A DNA stretch of 7,899 nucleotides from Candidatus Mesolinea sp. UBA5823. GTDB taxonomy: Bacteria > Chloroflexota > Anaerolineae > Anaerolineales > Anaerolineaceae. Positions within the stretch are counted from its first letter, which is position 1. Every line of letters starts with the position of its first letter. The stretch is taken from positions 1 through 7,899 of the forward strand of contig DICP01000007.1 of the NCBI GenBank assembly GCA_002417685.1, read 5' to 3'. Made by a program: the position numbers and the translations under genes. Shown one piece after another: positions 1-6,136 of the stretch. Below the pieces are notes generated by a model that worked only from the letters and a program-made list of their open reading frames with translations, searched no databases and was not told where the DNA came from.

Positions 1-560
1 CTGAGTAAGCTTGCACTTGCGGGAAGGGTGGATATTGCATCTTGCATAAACGCATACAACATCGCCAAAATACCAGCCAGTAAAACGATCGCTTCCGTAA
101 TCATAAAGCGAATGACATGACCCTGTTCCTCTCTAAGGATAGCCAATGTTCCACCCATGATCATTAACAGGGAAATCAATATGGGCGCGATGACAGGTCC
201 CCACCAGGGCAGTGGAATGAGAAAAAGCAGATCGGGATCAAGCAAGGTAGTTGGCCATGCGATAAAAACTTTAAGCCACAGGTAATAAAAGATGTCCCAT
301 ACTCCAAATGCAATCAAGGTAAACCCCAAACGGGATTGAAGTTTTTGTCCTGCTATCCAACCCAATGAAAGTAGCATGAGTAAAGTTGCCAGTTCTCTTC
401 CTAATTCAATCCTGGCGATCTGAGGGTCAAAGGGGGGTACAGTGAGGATTAGATCGGTGATGCCATACAATCGTCGTAAATACACGACAACTGCTGCTTC
501 CAAAAAAGCCATCGCAATCGCAAATATTACAGCCCAGACAATTTTCTTTGTAAGTTTCAT
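1..560 (-). CDS. Multi-pass membrane protein of unknown function, 3' end outside window
   Basis: An open frame starts at ATG 560-558 and stays open to the window edge, giving 186 residues without a stop, so the C-terminus is missing. I see about five hydrophobic segments: roughly residues 7-28, 60-75, 83-105, 120-145 and 158-176. Recognisable stretches are FLEAAVVVYLRRLYG near residue 19, WDIFYYLWLKV near 93, and a Pro/Trp-rich LIPLPWWGPVIAPI near 119. These fit a family of uncharacterised integral membrane proteins I recall from Chloroflexota and Bacteroidota, with no known function. The start lies 19 bases after the thioesterase stop. Only a weak AGAGAT precedes it, so it is probably the last or a late gene of the operon. 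The real frame is supported by consistent hydrophobic patterning and absence of stops. Function is unassigned. Confidence 0.82.
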   Translation of the reverse strand, partial: MKLTKKIVWAVIFAIAMAFLEAAVVVYLRRLYGITDLILTVPPFDPQIARIELGRELATLLMLLSLGWIAGQKLQSRLGFTLIAFGVWDIFYYLWLKVFIAWPTTLLDPDLLFLIPLPWWGPVIAPILISLLMIMGGTLAILREEQGHVIRFMITEAIVLLAGILAMLYAFMQDAISTLPASASLL

Positions 561-579
561 ATATCTCTAAATAATAAGT

Positions 580-1065
580 TCAAAGAGATAGACTAGCCGG
601 GGAATCGAAACCTGAGAGATTTTCCGCGGATGGGACGTCCTTAAATAGCTGAGGTGCGCTAACATATTTAGCGTAGGCTTCAACTGCGATCGTTCCATCT
701 GAAAGATAAATGATGCCGCGAGTAGTCGCCGAATTCCTTTCTTCAGAAAACAACCAGCCTTGAATATTAATTTCTTCCCCAATCGGGATTGGTTTTCGAT
801 AATCCAATTCGAGATGAACCGTGGCCGCCCGATATCCAGCCTGCCAGACTGCAGATCCCATAGCTTCATCTAGTACGGCTGCCGAGGCTCCCCCATGGAC
901 AAATCCTGGAGGTCCTTGCTGATATTCATTAAACCTAAAAGATGCAACAATATGACACTCTGGCCCTAATTCCCATTCGACACCAATACTCTTGGGGTTT
1001 GTTTTTCCACAAACAAAACACGAACCGTGATCTGGTAATTTTTCTGTCATAATTGTCAATCCCAT
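580..1065 (-). CDS. Hotdog-fold acyl-CoA thioesterase (PaaI/4HBT-like)
   Basis: The protein of 161 residues belongs to the PaaI-like hotdog thioesterases, which hydrolyse acyl-CoA or related thioesters in the cytoplasm, usually as homo-oligomers. Visible features are an N-terminal CFVCG (residues 16-20), the HGG turn (57-59) preceding the central helix, and Asp66-Glu67 in AVLDEAMG, where this family places its catalytic acidic residue. LELDYRKPIPIGEE (about 85-98) is the typical strand and turn following the helix. The tail after about residue 135 is not conserved family sequence that I recognise. Two starts are possible. ATG at 1065 has no clear ribosome binding site, while the ATG at 1050 (residue 6) has a GGGA nine bases upstream and begins MTEKLPDHG, so the shorter form is slightly preferred. 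It lies 29 bases after the PlsY-like gene. Substrate chain length cannot be read from the sequence. Confidence 0.88.
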   Translation of the reverse strand: MGLTIMTEKLPDHGSCFVCGKTNPKSIGVEWELGPECHIVASFRFNEYQQGPPGFVHGGASAAVLDEAMGSAVWQAGYRAATVHLELDYRKPIPIGEEINIQGWLFSEERNSATTRGIIYLSDGTIAVEAYAKYVSAPQLFKDVPSAENLSGFDSPASLSL

Positions 1066-1094
1066 TTTCGAAAGACTTGATCAATTAGCTATTA

Positions 1095-1778
1095 TTATCG
1101 TGGCTCCTGGCGGATCCATTCTTCGTGGTCCTGAATGTCGCGATCTAGCAATAGCCGCCGAATGATTGTTCTTTGACGTTCTTTCCTGTCAGCTGGAAGA
1201 GGACGACGGTTTGCTTCCAACCTTTTAATGAGTGTAATTAGCGTCATACCTAAAGAACACCACAAAACAATGGGGGAATCCTGTAAAAATTGGGCAAAAA
1301 AAGGTAAAAGCAGGACTGTAAAAAGTGGGAAAATTGGGTTTTGAAAAATGTTACCAATCGCCAATCCAGCCAATACTATTACTAGCCCCCAGGGAAAAAG
1401 CACCAATAACTCACCCAGGAAGGGACTGAATCCACGCCCGCCCTGGAAATTGAGATAAATTGACCAGTTGTGACCCACTATGGCAGCAAATCCCGCCAGC
1501 ATAGCCGCCAGCTCCCCCATTCCCAGACGTAATCCAAGCCAGGTTGGAAATGCGCCTTTGAAGATATCAAAAAGTCCAACCGGGACTACCGCCCACTTCG
1601 CCACATGTTCCCACACCATGGAACCGCTGACCGTTCCACTGCCGTATTGGCGTAAATCAATTCCTTTGATCCATTTACCGGCCATGTAACCACTAGGTAT
1701 AGAACCGAAGAAGTACCCAAATAACAAGAGAAAAATAATGCTTACCACCGGCATTGAAAGAGCAAAATTAACTATCAT
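1095..1778 (-). CDS. Divergent PlsY-like glycerol-3-phosphate acyltransferase family membrane protein
   Basis: This 227-residue protein matches PlsY (DUF205), the membrane enzyme that transfers an acyl group from acyl-phosphate to glycerol-3-phosphate. Family landmarks are GSIPSGYMAGK (25-35), GIDLRQYGSG (39-48), DxxKG (Asp71, Lys74, Gly75), and GHNWSIYLNFQGGRG (102-116) corresponding to GHxxPxFLxFxGGKG. Hydrophobic segments lie at about 10-30, 60-80, 88-103, 120-145 and 150-185. The catalytic-region consensus GSGNxGATN is replaced by GSGTVSGSM (46-54), GGKG by GGRG, and the usual C-terminal N-I-x-R-L motif by LIKRLEANRRPLP. A charged tail of about 40 residues extends beyond the normal end. 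It is therefore probably a paralogue with altered substrate rather than the housekeeping enzyme. It starts 28 bases after the DegV stop with no strong ribosome binding site. Family membership is confident; G3P acyltransferase activity is not. Confidence 0.85.
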   Translation of the reverse strand: MIVNFALSMPVVSIIFLLLFGYFFGSIPSGYMAGKWIKGIDLRQYGSGTVSGSMVWEHVAKWAVVPVGLFDIFKGAFPTWLGLRLGMGELAAMLAGFAAIVGHNWSIYLNFQGGRGFSPFLGELLVLFPWGLVIVLAGLAIGNIFQNPIFPLFTVLLLPFFAQFLQDSPIVLWCSLGMTLITLIKRLEANRRPLPADRKERQRTIIRRLLLDRDIQDHEEWIRQEPR

Positions 1779-1806
1779 AAGCTAATTCTATGCCTTTTCC
1801 AAATTT

Positions 1807-2679
1807 CTATTCATACAAATAACCTAACCCAATCAAACCTGGCCCGGCATGCGCTCCCATAACCGGTGTAAATTCACTGATTGGAATCTCCAATGAAGGG
1901 TAACGTTCGTTAAGCGAATGTTGTAAGGCTTCAGCTTTTTCTTGAGCATCGGCATGCATCACTGCTAAATCCAGTTTCTTGAATCCAGACGTCTGATTGG
2001 TCAGGATAGAAATGATCGCAGGAATTACGTTATCTTTATTACGTACAACCCTGGAGGGAGCGACAATCCCCTCTTTATTTATGGTGAGAATAGGTATGAT
2101 CTGTAGCGCACTGCCAACCAGATACGCCGCTTTACCAATCCGGCCGCCTTGGGCAAGATAATCCAACGTGTCCACCCCGGCGATCAGCCCCGATCTGTGC
2201 CTGGCATTCGTCAAATACTGAACCACTTCCTCTTCCATCGAAAGCCCTGCTTGCAATTGCTTTGCTGCTTCAATCGCCAATAAACCTTGTGGCGCGGCGG
2301 CTCGCAAACTATCAAAAACGATCACTTTTGACAGCGGGTATTCATTCGAAATCATTTGCGCCGCAACAACGGCAGTATTGTAGTCAGAGCTTAATTGCCT
2401 CGAAAGCGTAATACAAAGAACATCGCGCCCTTTCTGGTCAATAATACTTTTAAAACACTCATAATATTGTCCGACATTGGGTGCAGCGGTCTTTACTTCC
2501 AACTTTTGAGTGCGCATTTTCTGGTAAAGCTCACCCGGAAAGATATCAACACCGTCAAGGTATGCTTTCCCTGCAACGATTATGGTCAATGGAAGAATTA
2601 CCATGCCCAATTGACTGGCTATTTCTGGTGATACCTGTGCGGCGCTACCTGTTACAACAACAGCATTCTGCGTTTTCAT
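1807..2679 (-). CDS. DegV family (FakB-like) fatty-acid-binding protein
   Basis: DegV/FakB proteins bind one fatty acid in a deep pocket. In Firmicutes they present it to the kinase FakA, making acyl-phosphate for PlsX/PlsY. From the chosen ATG (290 residues, the family norm is about 280) I see VVVTGSAAQ (7-15, family TDSAAD), ILPLTIIVAGKAYLDGVDI (28-46), KTAAPN (63-68, family TSQPS), LSRQLSSDYNTA (92-103, family SSxLSGTYxxA), VIVFDS (119-124), GVDTLDYLAQGGRIGKA (168-184) and the C-terminal GAHAGPG (275-281). The fold is clear, but several ligand-contact motifs are altered. An upstream in-frame ATG at 2718 would overlap the membrane fusion gene by 23 bases and adds non-family residues. The ATG at 2679 has AGGA six bases upstream and is preferred. 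No FakA partner is encoded here. The PlsY-like gene follows by 28 bases. Confidence 0.9.
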   Translation of the reverse strand: MKTQNAVVVTGSAAQVSPEIASQLGMVILPLTIIVAGKAYLDGVDIFPGELYQKMRTQKLEVKTAAPNVGQYYECFKSIIDQKGRDVLCITLSRQLSSDYNTAVVAAQMISNEYPLSKVIVFDSLRAAAPQGLLAIEAAKQLQAGLSMEEEVVQYLTNARHRSGLIAGVDTLDYLAQGGRIGKAAYLVGSALQIIPILTINKEGIVAPSRVVRNKDNVIPAIISILTNQTSGFKKLDLAVMHADAQEKAEALQHSLNERYPSLEIPISEFTPVMGAHAGPGLIGLGYLYE

Positions 2680-2685
2680 GAGTTT

Positions 2686-2689
2686 TCCT
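2686..2689 (-). promoter_or_regulatory. Ribosome binding site that fixes the DegV start
   Basis: The coding strand reads CAGGAAAACTC directly before ATG 2679-2677, placing AGGA six bases from the start codon, inside the 16-base gap after the membrane fusion protein stop. No comparable site was identified for the longer start at 2718, so this decides the annotation. Confidence 0.7.
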
Positions 2690-2695
2690 GAATTT

Positions 2696-3991
2696 TTATT
2701 TTCGAATAAAAGTGACATCTGCGGGCATTCCAGGTTTTAGTTCAAGATCTGTATTAGGTACTGTGATCTTCACTGCGTAAACGGTTGTTTTACGTCCTTC
2801 CACCGTTTGGACATTGCGCGGAGTAAACTCAGCCTGGTCCGAAATATAAACCACTGTGCCACTGAACGTTTCTCCGGGGAATGAATCCACAGTTATTGAG
2901 ACCTGGTCACCAAGTTTTACCTTTCCGTACTCTGTTTCCGGGATGAACACGGTCAAATTTACCTCCTGTAATTGGCCAATAATTAATACCACACTAGTGG
3001 GGGCGAGCGTTTCGCCGACTTCTAAATTACTAGTCAGTACTGTACCGTCCACCGGGGCGGTAACGATCGTTTTTTTCAGTTGAACATCCAGCGTAGCCAA
3101 TGCAGCCTGAGCTTGCGATAATGCAGCTTCGGCTTGTGTCACACCTGACTCGGCAGCCTTAACCTGCAAAGACTGGTCACCGCTCATAAGCGAATTGTAA
3201 TAATCCCAGGCGCGGTCAAAACGTTCTTGTGCTACTTGTACGCGGGCGCGACCTTCGAGCACATCTTTAGCAGCTTGTGACGTTAATAAACGATTGTAAT
3301 TGGATTGAGAAGAGGTTAGTTCGGTTTCAGCTGCATCATATTGGTCTTGGGCAAAGTTTTGTAAATCTTCTTTATCCTGTGCGCTATTTGCCTGAGTAAG
3401 GACCTGATCTGCTATCAAAAAAGCAACTTGCGCTTCGGCAACACGTTTTTCTGCTTCTATGAATCCCTGAGAAGCGTTATCACTAAGGATTTTTTGGAGG
3501 TTTGCTTTTTCATCTACAAGATCAGCACTTGCAGTTTCCATTTCTGCTTTGGCAGATTCGATTTTTTCTTCTTTATCGAAGTACCAGGTTGGCAGCTCAA
3601 ATTGAGTGGGCTGAGTAATATTCCAACTACTCATACGGTTCTGTTGATCCTGCAAACGTGAAACATTTAGGGCAAGTTCGTATTGCACTTTGGCTGTGTT
3701 TACAGCTGCTTCAGCCAACGTGATCGCAGCGTTTGCCTGATCACGCTGTGCAATGAGCAAAGAATCATCCAGGCGGAACAATTCATCGCCTTTTTTCACT
3801 TGTGAACCTTCTTCAACACTGACCGATACGACCATACCGCCTAATTGGGGGGCAATATTAACCTGGGCTACAGAAATTGTTCCCGAAGCATTTAGCTGTG
3901 CAGTACTTTGACCATTCAGACTTTGACATCCTGTTAATCCGATGCTAAAGACGATAACGAGCGATATTATTTTGGGAAGGGATTTTTTCAT
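2696..3991 (-). CDS. Membrane fusion (HlyD/RND periplasmic adaptor-like) lipoprotein of ABC exporter
   Basis: The 431-residue adaptor partners the ABC exporter encoded just upstream. The N-terminus is a lipoprotein signal: MKKSLPK, a hydrophobic stretch, then the lipobox LTGC with Cys22 as the predicted lipidated residue, so the protein sits on the outer face of the cytoplasmic membrane. The first half of the lipoyl/barrel-sandwich domain is at 46-76 (GGMVVSVSVEEGSQVKKGDE, then LFRLDD). A long Ala/Gln/Glu-rich helical region spans about 77-307. The second lipoyl half is TIVTAPVDGTVLTSNLEVGE (308-327), followed by a beta-barrel domain ending at PGMPADVTFIRK. The helical region is interrupted at about 121-139 by a Pro- and aromatic-rich stretch (NITQPTQFELPTWYF). 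AGGAG lies six bases before the ATG, 44 bases after the permease stop. No outer-membrane channel gene is present. The exported substrate is unknown. Confidence 0.93.
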   Translation of the reverse strand: MKKSLPKIISLVIVFSIGLTGCQSLNGQSTAQLNASGTISVAQVNIAPQLGGMVVSVSVEEGSQVKKGDELFRLDDSLLIAQRDQANAAITLAEAAVNTAKVQYELALNVSRLQDQQNRMSSWNITQPTQFELPTWYFDKEEKIESAKAEMETASADLVDEKANLQKILSDNASQGFIEAEKRVAEAQVAFLIADQVLTQANSAQDKEDLQNFAQDQYDAAETELTSSQSNYNRLLTSQAAKDVLEGRARVQVAQERFDRAWDYYNSLMSGDQSLQVKAAESGVTQAEAALSQAQAALATLDVQLKKTIVTAPVDGTVLTSNLEVGETLAPTSVVLIIGQLQEVNLTVFIPETEYGKVKLGDQVSITVDSFPGETFSGTVVYISDQAEFTPRNVQTVEGRKTTVYAVKITVPNTDLELKPGMPADVTFIRK

Positions 3992-4035
3992 TTTAATCTC
4001 CTAATTGAGAAATGGTTTTTTGATAGTGTCAGGTA

Positions 4036-5172
4036 TTACAGGCGCTTATGGAACATTAAGACACTTGCAAAGAATACCACGATACTGAACACAGCCATTG
4101 GCCAGATCCAGATCCATAAAGTAAAGAAATTCGCACCCTTTAGTATGATGCCACGGACAATCTCCAGGAAATAAGTCACTGGTAAAAAATAGCCGGCATA
4201 GTAAGCCAGCCAGGGCATATTCTCACGCGGAAACAGCAGCCCAGCCAGTATAAAAGATGGCATCATGATAAACGAAGCCATGTACATGGCTTGCATCTGA
4301 GTTTTGGAAATGTTTGAAATGAGCACCCCCAATCCCAGCGACCCAAGCAGAAATATAAGGCTTAGTCCTGCCAGAAGTGGGATACTGCCGACAACATCCA
4401 CTCCGAACCAGATAGCACCAACTGCCACGGTCATAACTACGTTAACAAAAGCCACTACAACGAAAGGCAAAATCTTACCTAACATTAATTCCCATGACCG
4501 GACCGGGGTCACGATAAGCTGTTCGAGGGTACCTTGCTCGCGTTCACGCACGATGGCGAATGCGGTCAATAGTAATGTCTGAATTTGGAGAATAATCGCG
4601 ACTAAACCAGGAATCATGAAGTTCATCCGCTTCATATCTGGATTATACAAGTACCGCATGCGTGCATCCACCGGAAGACTCAGCTGCATACCTGTGCCAC
4701 TACGCTCCAGACGCTTGATGAGAATCTCCTGCGACATTGATTGGCTGATCGTTTCAGCAGCAAGTTGAGCGGTTTGCGCAATGGTGGGATTTGAGCCATC
4801 GATATAAAACTGAATGGTTCCAACTCCCCCCGTACTGACATCTCTTCCAAAACTTTCGGGGATGTAAAGACCAGCTTTAACAATACCTGCGTCCATCATC
4901 GCTAAAATCTCATTTTCACTCTGAGCTGCGTGTGTATACTTAAAAAACTCGCTGCTTGTCAATTTATCTACCAGGGTGCGGCTGGTATCCGTATGTGATA
5001 GGTCGACCACAGCCAGAGGAATATCTTTAACATCATTTGCAACTGCATATCCAAGTAGGAACAACATCATGACTGGCAAAACGATCACCAGCGCCAGGGT
5101 GCGAGGATCACGAATAATGTGTAACCATTCTTTTCGAACTATGGTCATCATGCGGCGAAAACTTTGTCTCAT
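4036..5172 (-). CDS. ABC-2 type exporter permease (YhhJ/YbhS-like)
   Basis: The 378-residue permease has the ABC-2 layout of the YhhJ/YbhR/YbhS group. A cytoplasmic amphipathic KEWLHIIRDPRTL (14-26) leads into membrane segment 1 (about 26-44), followed by a large external domain (about 45-185) and five further membrane segments (about 186-206, 234-256, 263-286, 294-314 and 350-373). The hallmark EREQGTLEQLIVTP (210-223) lies in the cytoplasmic loop and is the usual ATPase-contact region. Length is typical for a full permease. Only one permease gene is present, whereas ybh-type loci carry two, so it probably acts as a homodimer on the two different ATPases. It follows the second ATPase by 10 bases with a perfect AAGGAGG. 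Related systems export drugs or small hydrophobic compounds, but no specific substrate can be inferred here. Confidence 0.93.
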   Translation of the reverse strand: MRQSFRRMMTIVRKEWLHIIRDPRTLALVIVLPVMMLFLLGYAVANDVKDIPLAVVDLSHTDTSRTLVDKLTSSEFFKYTHAAQSENEILAMMDAGIVKAGLYIPESFGRDVSTGGVGTIQFYIDGSNPTIAQTAQLAAETISQSMSQEILIKRLERSGTGMQLSLPVDARMRYLYNPDMKRMNFMIPGLVAIILQIQTLLLTAFAIVREREQGTLEQLIVTPVRSWELMLGKILPFVVVAFVNVVMTVAVGAIWFGVDVVGSIPLLAGLSLIFLLGSLGLGVLISNISKTQMQAMYMASFIMMPSFILAGLLFPRENMPWLAYYAGYFLPVTYFLEIVRGIILKGANFFTLWIWIWPMAVFSIVVFFASVLMFHKRL

Positions 5173-5177
5173 GTGAA

Positions 5178-5184
5178 CCTCCTT
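5178..5184 (-). promoter_or_regulatory. Consensus Shine-Dalgarno overlapping the upstream stop codon
   Basis: The coding strand reads TAAGGAGGTTCAC then ATG. The TAA (5185-5183) is the stop of the second ATPase and shares two bases with the AAGGAGG site, five bases before the permease start. This arrangement fits tight translational coupling of ATPase and permease. Confidence 0.85.
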
Positions 5185-6136
5185 AATCGATTTCTGCCCG
5201 TACGTGCAGGCGATTTTCTTGATCTACCAACGAAACAAACACATCTTCCAACGAAGGCAAAACGCGCTCGATTCGATCTATAACAATCTCGTTATCCATC
5301 AATACTTTTTCCAGAAAACCCTTTTCATTCTCATCGGTCATGAGAACATGTAAAATAACGCCATGCGCTGCCACATCTTGTACGGTTGGCAAATCACGTA
5401 ATATTTTTTCCGCACGACCCGGTTCATGGCAATCGACTTCAAATAAAATACCTCTCATTTCATCTTTCAATGAATCTGGGTCGTTGAGCGCAATTAAACG
5501 TGAACGATACATCATCCCAATTACGTTACAAAACTCAGCTTCATCCATGTAATGAGTAGTTGCAAGCACACTTACTCCTCGGCCAGCCATTGTATAAATC
5601 ATTTCCCAAAATTCGCGTCGTGATACCGGGTCAACTCCGGCTGTCGGTTCATCCAAAAAAATCATCGGTGGTTCATGTACAATTGCACAAGCAAGCGCCA
5701 AACGCTGACGCCATGCACCCGAAAGGTTGCCAGTCAATTGTTTCTCGTGCCCTTGTAAACCAGCTATTTCAATTAACTCAGTTATTCGTGGTTTTACTTT
5801 CTCACGGGGGATTCCATATAAGTTTGCGTAAAAATTTAGGTTTTCAGATACACTCAGATCGTTATAAAGTGAAAATTTTTGCGACATATAGCCGATTCTT
5901 TGCTTGACTTCTTCGGCTTGCTTGGACACATCAAATCCCAGGACACTAGCTGCCCCCGATGTGGGCGTCAGAATGCCACATAACATACGGATTGTGGTGG
6001 TTTTGCCCGCTCCGTTCGGACCGAGGAGCCCAAAAATTTCGCCTTTGGGGATATCGAAGCTGATATGGTCTACAGCGATGAAGTCACCAAATTTTCGCGT
6101 CAGTTGAGTGGCTTGTACAGCTTTTTCTGAGCTCAT
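5183..6136 (-). CDS. ABC transporter ATP-binding subunit 2 (CcmA/YbhF C-half-like)
   Basis: The 317-residue cytoplasmic ATPase powers the exporter. Motifs in order are Walker A GPNGAGKT (39-46), Q-loop Gln86 in GYMSQKFSLY, signature LSGAW (138-142), Walker B FLDEP with Asp162 and catalytic Glu163, D-loop GVDP (167-170), and H-loop His195 in TTHYMDEAE. A C-terminal accessory domain of about 100 residues ends in LPSLEDVFVSLV, as in drug and lipid-type exporters. The second glycine of the signature is Ala (codon 5714-5716), while its own Walker and H-loop residues are intact. The start overlaps the stop of subunit 1 as ATGA (6133-6136), with AGGAG eight bases upstream. Together the two subunits resemble the two halves of fused YbhF or RbbA ATPases. 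Sampled lines of this gene are visibly more AT-rich than subunit 1. Confidence 0.95.
   Translation of the reverse strand: MSSEKAVQATQLTRKFGDFIAVDHISFDIPKGEIFGLLGPNGAGKTTTIRMLCGILTPTSGAASVLGFDVSKQAEEVKQRIGYMSQKFSLYNDLSVSENLNFYANLYGIPREKVKPRITELIEIAGLQGHEKQLTGNLSGAWRQRLALACAIVHEPPMIFLDEPTAGVDPVSRREFWEMIYTMAGRGVSVLATTHYMDEAEFCNVIGMMYRSRLIALNDPDSLKDEMRGILFEVDCHEPGRAEKILRDLPTVQDVAAHGVILHVLMTDENEKGFLEKVLMDNEIVIDRIERVLPSLEDVFVSLVDQENRLHVRAEID

Noticed and set aside
567..869. Minus-strand 100-codon frame overlapping the thioesterase
   Set aside because: Alternate frame of a well-supported hotdog gene; its translation shows no domain pattern.
1036..1057. TTGACA within the thioesterase start region as an internal promoter
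   Set aside because: No TATAAT-like hexamer lies 16-18 bases downstream, so the -35 match alone is not enough.
1066..1094. TTGATCAA palindrome between PlsY-like and thioesterase genes
   Set aside because: An isolated 8-base palindrome is expected by chance and has no second copy or promoter beside it.
1480..1689. Plus-strand open frame of 69 codons inside the PlsY-like gene
   Set aside because: It is fully antisense to a protein with clear family motifs, has no recognisable domain, and reads as low-quality coding sequence.
3992..4035. Possible terminator in the 44-base gap between permease and membrane fusion protein
   Set aside because: I could find no stem followed by a T-run on the coding strand; the gap holds only the AGGAG site.
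5560..5907. Plus-strand open frame of 115 codons opposite ATPase subunit 2
   Set aside because: It lies antisense to Walker B, signature and Q-loop codons of a certain ABC ATPase and shows no domain of its own.
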